From contig NZ_JROM01000011.1 of the NCBI RefSeq assembly GCF_000786655.1, forward strand, positions 62,001 to 126,000: 64,000 bases of DNA. Direction: 5' to 3'. Shown here in pieces: positions 26,032 through 33,376 of the stretch (positions are counted from its first letter, which is position 1; the number at the start of each line of letters is the position of its first letter). Origin of the DNA: Kocuria marina (GTDB lineage Bacteria > Actinomycetota > Actinomycetes > Actinomycetales > Micrococcaceae). The notes beneath the pieces were generated by a model that saw only the letters and a program-made list of their open reading frames with translations, was not told where the DNA came from and ran no database searches. A program made the position numbers and the translations under genes.

Positions 26032-26805
26032 GTGATCGACCTGACGATCGAGGACGAGATCGCCCGCGTGGTGCTCGACGCACCCAAGAAGCTGAACTCG
26101 CTGGACGAGGCCGCGCTGGACGAACTCGCCGCCGCGTACACCGAGGCCGAGCGGGCCGGCGTGCGAGCGCTCGTGCTGAGTGGCGAGGGGCGTGCGTTCT
26201 GCGCGGGCCGGGACATCTCCGCCGTGGACCCGGCGAGTGACGACACCGACGGCTACCTCACCGGCAAAGTGCAACCGTTGTTGCAGCAGATGTCCCGGTT
26301 CCCCGCGCCCACGTTCGCCGCGGTGCAGGGCGCGTGCCTGGGCGTGGGGTTGGGGCTCGCGATCGCCACGGACGTGGTGTACGTGGCGCAGGACGCGACC
26401 ATCGGATCCCCGTTCGCCAATCTGGGGGCCACGCTGGACTCGGGCGGGCACGCCCTGTTCACCGAACGGCTGGGCGCCCACCGTACCCTGGACCTGATCT
26501 ACACCGCCGAGATGATGACCGGCGCTGAGGCCGTGGCGGCGGGGCTGTTCTCCCGGGCCGTGCCGGCGGAGGAGCTCATGGAGTTCACGATGCAGCGGGT
26601 GTCGAAGGTGGCCCGCGGTGCCACACAGTCCTACCTGGCGTCCAAGGAGCTCGTGGCCCAGGTGCGGGACAACCGCGTGGGGTTGTGGGAGTCCATGGCA
26701 GCGGAGAACAAGGCCCAGGCTGCCCTGTGCGCCACGGACGACTACAAGGAGGGCTTCGCGGCCTTCCAGCAGAAGCGCAAGCCGGAGTTCACGGGCCGGG
26801 GCTGA
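26032..26805 (+). CDS. paaG: Enoyl-CoA hydratase/isomerase, PaaG-like
   Basis: 257 aa from GTG 26032 with AAGGAG upstream. Crotonase fold with FCAGRDISAVDP (oxyanion hole, 56-67). Where hydratases carry a catalytic glutamate this protein has LDSGG with D136, and D25 lies in LNSLDEAALD. Aspartates at these places are what PaaG (ring-1,2-epoxyphenylacetyl-CoA isomerase) uses, as I recall from E. coli PaaG (Asp24, Asp136). It would convert the epoxide to oxepin-CoA. It follows the paaE terminator, so it may have its own promoter or be read through; no PaaR site is visible. Confidence 0.82.
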   Translation: MIDLTIEDEIARVVLDAPKKLNSLDEAALDELAAAYTEAERAGVRALVLSGEGRAFCAGRDISAVDPASDDTDGYLTGKVQPLLQQMSRFPAPTFAAVQGACLGVGLGLAIATDVVYVAQDATIGSPFANLGATLDSGGHALFTERLGAHRTLDLIYTAEMMTGAEAVAAGLFSRAVPAEELMEFTMQRVSKVARGATQSYLASKELVAQVRDNRVGLWESMAAENKAQAALCATDDYKEGFAAFQQKRKPEFTGRG

Positions 26806-26835
26806 ACGCTTGGGCCGCAGCCGGGCCCGCTGGAT

Positions 26836-26899
26836 ACATCTGTGCTGCGATAAGACCGTTCGGGGCGGCGAAAATCGTCTTTCTGCAGCACAGATGTTC
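26836..26899. repeat. 64-bp palindromic intergenic element, copy 2
   Basis: ACATCTGTGCTGC (26836-26848) and its exact complement GCAGCACAGATGT (26885-26897) frame an inner AAGAC/GTCTT pair. The length and ends equal copy 1 at 2516. It lies 30 bp after the paaG stop and just before the FNT-type channel gene. Confidence 0.75.
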
Positions 26900-26936
26900 C
26901 CCATGATGGCTTCCCGCGTGGCCTACGCTGAGGCCC

Positions 26937-27803
26937 ATGCCCACAGCGCGTGACAGCGAGTCCAAACGGCGTTCCTCCGGACGCACCGATCAGCCCCTCG
27001 AGGACGAACTGGTCGAGGAGTTCCAGAACACCGTCCAGGAAGGCACGGATCGGCTGCACCGCACGTGGCGGGCGTTGATCATCACCGGCCTTTTCGGCGG
27101 GATCGACGTGGGCCTGGGCATCATGGCCATGCTCGCGGTCATGGATGTCACCGACTCCAAACTGCTGGCGGGCATCGCGTTCGGCGTGGGGCTGCTCGCG
27201 TTGCGCCTGGCCCATTCCGAGTTGTTCACCGAGGACTTCCTGCTCCCCATCAATGCGGTGGTCGCGGGTCACGGGACGTGGTGGTCACTCGTGCGGCTGT
27301 GGGGTGTGACCCTGCTGGCCAACCTCGTGGGTGGTTGGGTGTTCATGTGGGTGGTCGTGGCGGCGTTCCCCGACTTCACGGACTCCCTGGTGGAGGTCGC
27401 CTCGGGGTACGTCGCGGACGGGATCGGGCTGGAGACCGTGTGCCTGGCCCTGCTGGCCGGTTCCACCATCACCCTCATGACCCGCATGCAGCAGGGTACG
27501 AACAACGACATGATGACCGCGGTGATCTCCCTGATCGGCGGTCTGTTGGTCGTGGGCCTGGGCATGCTCCACGGGGCGCTGAACTCCATCGTGATCTTCG
27601 GGGCCATGCACGCCGGTTGGGACTACTCCTACCTGGACTGGTTCGTGTGGTTCGCGTGGGTCATCCCGCTGAACATGATCGGCGGCCTGGTGATCATCTC
27701 CATCCCCCGCCTCATCCGCACGTGGGAACTGCTCATGGCCGAGCGCCGTGGCGAGAGGATCTCGGACGCGTCGTCCGAGGAGGAAGAGGAAGACCGACCG
27801 TGA
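26937..27803 (+). CDS. Formate/nitrite transporter (FNT) family channel
   Basis: 288 aa. About 60 hydrophilic, acidic N-terminal residues, then six membrane segments. LFGGIDVGLGIMAMLAVMDV, FGVGLLALRLAHSELFTEDF, and HGALNSIVIFGAMHAGWDY correspond to the FNT pore helices; the second ends in the typical SELFTE(N/D)-like motif. Closest in type to YfdC-like FNTs, whose cargo (formate, nitrite or another small anion) is unsettled. A TACGCT -10 lies seven bases before the ATG and no ribosome site is seen, suggesting leaderless mRNA. Confidence 0.82.
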   Translation: MPTARDSESKRRSSGRTDQPLEDELVEEFQNTVQEGTDRLHRTWRALIITGLFGGIDVGLGIMAMLAVMDVTDSKLLAGIAFGVGLLALRLAHSELFTEDFLLPINAVVAGHGTWWSLVRLWGVTLLANLVGGWVFMWVVVAAFPDFTDSLVEVASGYVADGIGLETVCLALLAGSTITLMTRMQQGTNNDMMTAVISLIGGLLVVGLGMLHGALNSIVIFGAMHAGWDYSYLDWFVWFAWVIPLNMIGGLVIISIPRLIRTWELLMAERRGERISDASSEEEEEDRP

Positions 27804-27900
27804 CAAATGCTCCTCGTCGACACATGTTCGGTTTCCCGTGAAGGGTTTACCCGTTTGATCAACAATCCTCTGATCGTCCTCTCGATCGCGGCTGGAAGGG

Positions 27901-29196
27901 TTACCCCGTCACCGAGAACTGGGTAGCCCCCGCAGGAATGGACGCCTTCGCCTGCCTTACGGGGATCCTGCCTGTACGCCCAGCAAAATCGACCATTAGT
28001 TCCTCTAGTGCAGGCCCTTCCGCTTCGGTGTTCCAGCCAATGAGTATCCGGATCTCACCCCCGACAGGCACAAACGTTTCTCGTATTCCCAGGGAGAATA
28101 GGTGCCGAGAAGGGTTCACGCTGGCCATAGTCACCCGATTCACCCGACACGGGAGGTAGCTCGGATTGTTGATCCGCAGGACAGCTTTCCAGGCGGTTTC
28201 GGAATCCACATTCGATCCGCTTTCGGATGGTTCCAACACTGCGGTTACTCTTCCGGCATCACATGTGGGCGCCACAGTTGTCACGGTGCCCTCATCACCG
28301 CGAGAAGCAGACCAGAGCGGGGCGCTCCAAGTGGATACAGTCATGTCACCTGCGCTTAATCGAAATGGCCCTCCCGTGGCGCCGTATCCGAACTGCACGA
28401 AGATCGGGTCGGAGCGGCCGAGGGTTGCTTCGAGGAATTGGTGGGGGTCGTCCACCGTGGCCGTAGGCCTCCATCGCAGCCTGGCTTGCGTCGACTGCCC
28501 CGGGAGCAGCCGGGTCACCTGAGACCCGCCGCCAGGGGACACGACCCGGGGGTGCCCCCCAGCATGGATCCTCAACCCAGGGGTTCCAATGATGTCGCAA
28601 GAGAGATCACCGGTATTGCGCGCCGAAAGCCGAGCTTCGTCATGTGGGCCCATCGACGTGAACTGGTCCACCACCATTTCGACCTGACTCGCCTCACATG
28701 CGTGGCTGAGATCGGCGGACCCAGAAGGAGCCCAAGGCACCTCGGCAACGGGGTCACCCTGCGGCAAAGCGTCTATTGGGGGTGCTTCTGCCATGTCCCG
28801 AGGACACTTGACAAGAACGGGTGCGAAGTGGGCATTCTCAATGCGGACGATCGCGCACGCATGCACCCAGCGGTCCTCCGGGCCCAAAGGCTCAGCTCCG
28901 CCCATGAACCCCCACATAGCCACGGTCGGTTCGTCGTGGCTCAGCACCTGGTATGCGAACGCACCCGAATGCGCGAGGTCGGCGGCCATTCGCGGCATAG
29001 GGGCGTCCAGAGCCGCAGCAAGGCTGACCGTTGAGCTCAGGTCACGGCCGGCGAGCTCTCGCTCCCATTGCGCCACCAGGGGATCAAAATCCCGCAGGTC
29101 ACGGGAAGACGAGAAATCGGAGCAACCACTCACGGTGAACAGAACCGCACAGGCTACCGAGCAGATTCCAGCCATCAGTCGCACGTGAAGTCTCAT
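27901..29196 (-). CDS. DUF4232-like lipoprotein
   Basis: 431 aa with lipoprotein signal (hydrophobic core, lipobox VSGC, Cys at 25). Two similar beta-rich halves are visible. The first has CEASQVEMVV ... ARNTGDLSCDIIGTPGL ... LLPGQSTQARLRW, resembling the DUF4232 domain; the second begins CDAGRVTAVLEP and has NNPSYLPCRVNRV. The function of this domain is unknown; it is common on actinobacterial cell surfaces. It lies 121 bp downstream of the penicillin-binding lipoprotein on the same strand and shares its lower GC, so the two may be one unit. Confidence 0.7.
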   Translation of the reverse strand: MRLHVRLMAGICSVACAVLFTVSGCSDFSSSRDLRDFDPLVAQWERELAGRDLSSTVSLAAALDAPMPRMAADLAHSGAFAYQVLSHDEPTVAMWGFMGGAEPLGPEDRWVHACAIVRIENAHFAPVLVKCPRDMAEAPPIDALPQGDPVAEVPWAPSGSADLSHACEASQVEMVVDQFTSMGPHDEARLSARNTGDLSCDIIGTPGLRIHAGGHPRVVSPGGGSQVTRLLPGQSTQARLRWRPTATVDDPHQFLEATLGRSDPIFVQFGYGATGGPFRLSAGDMTVSTWSAPLWSASRGDEGTVTTVAPTCDAGRVTAVLEPSESGSNVDSETAWKAVLRINNPSYLPCRVNRVTMASVNPSRHLFSLGIRETFVPVGGEIRILIGWNTEAEGPALEELMVDFAGRTGRIPVRQAKASIPAGATQFSVTG

Positions 29197-29317
29197 GTCT
29201 TCCCGGCCCTGTTTCCTGCCAGCGCCCCTGGCCGGGATTCAGTAGGACTCAGTGAAACGTACCTTCGATCGTCCAGGGGCTGGATCTGCGCACCGGATCT
29301 GGGTTTATACACGCAGA

Positions 29318-31237
29318 TCACTGAGCGGCCTCGAGAACATGACGCATGATGGGCGTGCCCGTGATGGACCCAAGGTTACCGTCCTCGACGAAGACGGCGG
29401 CTGCAAGGTCCTCGTGCCCTGCGATGACCCATGAGTGGGTCCGCGGTGGATTTTCGTTCCCGTACTCGGCCGTTCCCGTTTTTCCGATGGCAGTGTCCGG
29501 GATGAGCGACCCCAGATCTTTGAGATGACCCGTGGCAACGACCTCGCGCATGAGAATTCTCACGTTTTGCGCTTCGTCATCCGTCAGGGGCTTGGCCGGG
29601 GCTTTCGCCGCCTCGGGCCCAGCAGCCGTAAGCGTGGGATCGACAACGTGGCCTGCTTGAATGCTGGCCTGGACCCGGGCCATTCCGAGGGGGGAGACGA
29701 GAGTTCTTCCCTGCCCGAACATGGCCGCAACGTGTTCACCTGCCGGTTCGTCCCCCGGGACATGCCCTGGAAACGCTGGGACACCGGGCTCCATAGGAAC
29801 GCCAATCCCCAGGGCCTGCGCAGCCTCGGCAAGGGACTGTTGATCGATGCGTTCATACTGGGCAGCGAAGACCGTATTGCATGAATGAGCGACGGCGTGA
29901 CGCAACGGAACTTTACCTTCGAATTCCTTTGGGTACCCGGAAAAGTTCGCCACGCTGGTCCCAACCGCCGTGAACGTGTGAGGGCAATCGACGACAGTGT
30001 CCGGGGTATCGCCAGCACGCAACATAGCCAGGGAGGTCACAACTTTGAATGTGGATCCAGGAGCATACTGCCCGAGTGTGGCTGTCGGGTATCCCTTGGA
30101 TCCCGTCCCATTGGCAACCGCGAGCACAGCACCATCGGAGGGCCGCAGCATTACCACCGATGACGGCGATTTCACGCCATTCAAAGCTTCCTGCGCAGCC
30201 TCCTGCAACCGCACGTCGAGGGTGGTTCGCAGCTCCGCGCCAGGCACCGGGGCGTGCGCCACTAGCTGGTGAATTCGACGAATGTCCACGCTGCCATCGG
30301 AGTGCAAACCAACCCGATCCACAACCACGCCCGGCTCGCCGCGTAAGGTGTCATCGAACTGCTCTTGGAGACCTCCACGGCCAATCTGGGCTCCTTGCAT
30401 CAACTCGCCGTCGGACTTCTCCAGATCCTCGGCTGTAGCCTCTACGACCGTTCCGAGGATTTCGGCGGCGAAGCCCTTGGTACGAGCCAGGACACGGGTA
30501 TCGTCCTTCACCAGAAGCCCGGGAATGTTTTGCATCTTCTCTGCATCCAACATCCGGAAGTCCGTCTCGCGCAGGGCGATTGCCTCGACCCATACCTTGT
30601 CTCCTGCCGCTGTGATCTCCTTCAGTAAAGGCTCGGAGTCAATGTCCACCGCCTCGGCCAATGCTTTGGCAGAACGCACACGTTGTTCCGGCTGCAAGGC
30701 ACCCATATCAAGGCCGACGCGGTGGATGGGTTGTTCCGAAGCCAGTGCCACGCCTTGGGCACCCGTTATGGCTCCACGCTGGGGCTGCACGGTGCGGATA
30801 CGGAGTGCTTCGGTTTCGGAGAGGCCTGGCTCCACCATCGTGGGGGCCCAGGTCGGTTGCCACCCGTTGTCTGTTCGGCGCAATTCGACCGAGGTCGAAT
30901 AGCTCCAGTCCTGGTCGGTCGCTGGCAAGTCCCATGACCACGCGAGCTCGCCTCTAGCGACGTCGTCCTCAGCCTCGACCTCGGTGGCCCGCACCTGGGG
31001 TTCAATACCGCCGGTCATTGCATACGCCTTCTCGAGAGCGGCTTGGATTTCCGGCCCTGCGCCATTGGAAAAGCCGATTTGAGATACATCGGCTCTACTC
31101 AGCCCCGCAGCCAGGCCGGAGATCACATCCTGCGGGCGCTCTTCGACACTCGGCGAGCATCCGCTCAACAACAGGAGCGCGCACGCGCCCACCCCGAGCC
31201 ATCGAGACGAATGAGGGCAATGTCGGTTCTCACGCAT
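29318..31237 (-). CDS. MecA-type penicillin-binding lipoprotein (transpeptidase)
   Basis: 639 aa from the ATG at 31237, preceded by AGGGAGG; an earlier in-frame start at 31354 would overlap the LysR gene. Lipobox LSGC with Cys at 27, an NTF2-like MecA N-terminal domain (about 33-150), a PBP dimerisation domain, then the transpeptidase with S395-T-F-K, S452-C-N and K586-T-G-T. Such class B PBPs with a MecA-like domain can have low beta-lactam affinity. Divergent from a LysR regulator and a beta-lactamase-like gene, so a role in sensing or resisting beta-lactams is likely but unproven. GC is clearly lower than flanking genes. Confidence 0.88.
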   Translation of the reverse strand: MRENRHCPHSSRWLGVGACALLLLSGCSPSVEERPQDVISGLAAGLSRADVSQIGFSNGAGPEIQAALEKAYAMTGGIEPQVRATEVEAEDDVARGELAWSWDLPATDQDWSYSTSVELRRTDNGWQPTWAPTMVEPGLSETEALRIRTVQPQRGAITGAQGVALASEQPIHRVGLDMGALQPEQRVRSAKALAEAVDIDSEPLLKEITAAGDKVWVEAIALRETDFRMLDAEKMQNIPGLLVKDDTRVLARTKGFAAEILGTVVEATAEDLEKSDGELMQGAQIGRGGLQEQFDDTLRGEPGVVVDRVGLHSDGSVDIRRIHQLVAHAPVPGAELRTTLDVRLQEAAQEALNGVKSPSSVVMLRPSDGAVLAVANGTGSKGYPTATLGQYAPGSTFKVVTSLAMLRAGDTPDTVVDCPHTFTAVGTSVANFSGYPKEFEGKVPLRHAVAHSCNTVFAAQYERIDQQSLAEAAQALGIGVPMEPGVPAFPGHVPGDEPAGEHVAAMFGQGRTLVSPLGMARVQASIQAGHVVDPTLTAAGPEAAKAPAKPLTDDEAQNVRILMREVVATGHLKDLGSLIPDTAIGKTGTAEYGNENPPRTHSWVIAGHEDLAAAVFVEDGNLGSITGTPIMRHVLEAAQ

Positions 31238-31331
31238 GACGTCCTCCCTTGATACGAACTTTGTCAGCGTAGAAGTCGACTCTTCGATACGTCCAAGACT
31301 TTTGAATCCCGCTTGACATACACTGGCGCCT

Positions 31332-32216
31332 ATGAAGACTGACCGGCATGGCAATCTTTTGCGATGGGTCGAGTATTTTATCGTCGTTGCAGAGACCGGT
31401 CATGTGAGCCGTGCGGCCGAAATATTGGGCATCGCGCAACCTCCCCTCTCACAGACCATCAAGAAGCTGGAAGCGGCTGTGGGAACGGAGTTGTTCATTC
31501 GGCATGCCCGTGGGGTTTCTTTGAGCCCCGCAGGGCGGGCCTTCCTACCAAGAGCGCAGAGTCTCTTAGATGCTCAGCAGCTAGTGATGACGCTTCACCA
31601 GGACCTCGAACAGGCGCAGCACCGCGTAAACGTGCTCTTGCCCCGGACCCTGCCACCGAGCTGGGTCAGCGCCGCACTCTTGTCGCCCCCTCCAGATTTC
31701 CCACCCGCGGAGTGGGCCGGAGCCGCCTCGACCGACATCGTTCGTGCCGTACGTGAGAATCCAGCAACAGTGGGAATCGTGACTGCGCCGATCATCACAG
31801 ATGAGTTGGAGGCGTGGCCTGTGGTGGCTGTCCCGCAGTCACTGGCCCCTGGGCTGGCGATGCACGAAACTCTGAACAAAGCCGGATTACGTCGTGCCGT
31901 CGGCGCCGTACTCCTGGCTCCGCCTCGCGCAGATGGGCCTGCAGCCTTCGATGTCCTGTCTGCAGAACTGGAATCAGCGGGGATCGTGACCCAGTTGCGG
32001 GAAGTGGCGGACCCATTGCGAATTGCCGCAGAAATCACCTGCGCCGCGGCAACCGTACTCGTCCCCTCCGGAACCCCCAATCTGCCCGCTTCCCCCCTCG
32101 CGAGCGGGCTTTTACCTCTGAGGTTGCGAGTACTCCATCATCCCGATGCCGCGTCCAGCGCAATCCATGTGGCGACGATGCTCCACGAGTGCCTGGCACG
32201 GACGGGCAGACCATGA
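31332..32216 (+). CDS. LysR-family transcriptional regulator
   Basis: 294 aa, usual LysR length. The N-terminal HTH is typical (ETGHVSRAAEILGIAQPPLS, then KKLEAAVGTELFIRHARG). The effector domain (about 95-290) is divergent. A TACACT -10 lies seven bases before the ATG, so the mRNA may be leaderless. The 94-bp gap to the divergent PBP gene contains two GATACG(A/T)(A/C)C repeats (31251 and 31285 regions) that could be LysR sites. Its stop overlaps the beta-lactamase-like start (ATGA). LysR control of beta-lactamases is known (AmpR), but here the regulator and enzyme share a transcript. Confidence 0.88.
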   Translation: MKTDRHGNLLRWVEYFIVVAETGHVSRAAEILGIAQPPLSQTIKKLEAAVGTELFIRHARGVSLSPAGRAFLPRAQSLLDAQQLVMTLHQDLEQAQHRVNVLLPRTLPPSWVSAALLSPPPDFPPAEWAGAASTDIVRAVRENPATVGIVTAPIITDELEAWPVVAVPQSLAPGLAMHETLNKAGLRRAVGAVLLAPPRADGPAAFDVLSAELESAGIVTQLREVADPLRIAAEITCAAATVLVPSGTPNLPASPLASGLLPLRLRVLHHPDAASSAIHVATMLHECLARTGRP

Positions 32217-33127
32217 CAGGTGAACTGTGGAACCGGTTATCCGCCGAGGCCGCCCTGAAGGAACTTCACGACGACGTCGCGACAATGCTGCATGCTGCGG
32301 ACATGACCGGGGCGGTGTCAGTACGGGTCATCGGTTCTGATCGGCTACCTTCCTTCAATTACCGGGCTGGGGTCAGGTTTCCAATGGCCTCCCTGTACAA
32401 GCTCGTTGTCATGGCGGCCTTCTGTCAGGCTGTGGACGATGGCCTCATCGACCCGGCTGCACCGGTCGAACTGGTGCCTGAGACCCGCGTTCCCGGGCCC
32501 ACGGGGTTGTCGATATGCCTGGACCCCGTGTGCATGTCGTGGCGAGACCTGGTCCGATTGATGATGACCATCTCGGACAATACGGCTGGAAACGCGGTGC
32601 TATGCGCCGTGGGTCGCGATCGTGTGGCACACACTCTGAGACGTCTCGGGCTGCTGCAAACCGATATCCGGCCCTACCTACCCGCAACCGATCTGCACAC
32701 GGCCGAGGTTGGCCGTGACGCCGAAAATCTGGATCCCTACCTTCTGCCCGATCCCCGGGAATACGACCCCCTGCTGGTATCGAGTACCACGACCTCCGAT
32801 CTCGTAGATCTCCTTTCGTTCATCTGGGAGGACCACGCAGCCACTCCCTCCCAGTGCTCGTTCATGCGGCATGTACTGGGACAACAAGCATGGGGACACC
32901 GTTTCGCTGAAGTCTTCACGTACCCGGGTGTCCAGATCGCAGCCAAGACTGGGTCTTTGGCGGCGCTCAGCCATGAGGCTGGGGTCATTTCCCACCCCGA
33001 CGAACCGCCTATCGCCGTCGCGGTCCTGACACAATCGGCCCGCAGGGAGCGGACCATTCCTCTGTCCAACACGGTGGTGGGGCAAATCGCTCGCCACTGC
33101 GTTCGTAGTTACCGCCAGTTCCTGTAG
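32213..33127 (+). CDS. Class A beta-lactamase-like serine hydrolase without signal peptide
   Basis: 304 aa from ATG 32213 overlapping the LysR stop. The class A fold motifs are present: S60-L-Y-K63, S121-D-N123 and K245-T-G-S. The omega-loop E-x-x-L-N element is not recognisable; E183 in REYDP is the nearest candidate for the deacylating glutamate. No signal peptide or Tat motif is seen: the protein starts MTGELWNRLSAEAALKE. It may therefore be cytoplasmic, act as a sensor, or hydrolyse a different ester or amide. Co-transcribed with LysR. Confidence 0.8.
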   Translation: MTGELWNRLSAEAALKELHDDVATMLHAADMTGAVSVRVIGSDRLPSFNYRAGVRFPMASLYKLVVMAAFCQAVDDGLIDPAAPVELVPETRVPGPTGLSICLDPVCMSWRDLVRLMMTISDNTAGNAVLCAVGRDRVAHTLRRLGLLQTDIRPYLPATDLHTAEVGRDAENLDPYLLPDPREYDPLLVSSTTTSDLVDLLSFIWEDHAATPSQCSFMRHVLGQQAWGHRFAEVFTYPGVQIAAKTGSLAALSHEAGVISHPDEPPIAVAVLTQSARRERTIPLSNTVVGQIARHCVRSYRQFL

Positions 33128-33198
33128 ATACTCACGGATAGCGCCCATTTAGGTCATCATTGCGATACGGCGTACCGGGGGCTGCCAATCCGGCCGGT

Positions 33199-33263
33199 GC
33201 ATCTGAGTCCCAAAAAGGCCGGTGGTGGCGGGTTCGGATGGCATTTCCGGGCCTCAGATGTTC
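33199..33263. repeat. 64/65-bp palindromic intergenic element, copy 3 (divergent)
   Basis: GCATCTGAG at 33199 and CTCAGATGTTC ending at 33263 form the terminal inverted repeat. The outer shape and length match copies 1 and 2 (ACATCTG...GATGTTC), but the interior is different. Located at the right edge of the low-GC region, upstream of the M13 peptidase. Confidence 0.55.
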
Positions 33264-33376
33264 TGCACATGACTGATCGCCCGCCCCCACGGGTACGACG
33301 TCGCCCGGTTCCGCCCTGCGGGAACAGCCCGGGCCCCGGTGTGACCCACCCCACCGCCGCTCAGTACCGTGGGGCC

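Noticed and set aside
31313-31318. TTGACA as a -35 box for the LysR gene
   Set aside because: It lies 19 bases before the ATG, too near to be the -35 of a transcript carrying that start; the TACACT at 31319 is the better -10.
27804-33263. Transposon or integrative element boundaries around the low-GC island
   Set aside because: No integrase, transposase, tRNA or matching direct repeat was seen at either edge; GGGTTTACCC and GGGTTACCCC near 27.85-27.91 kb are both on one side.
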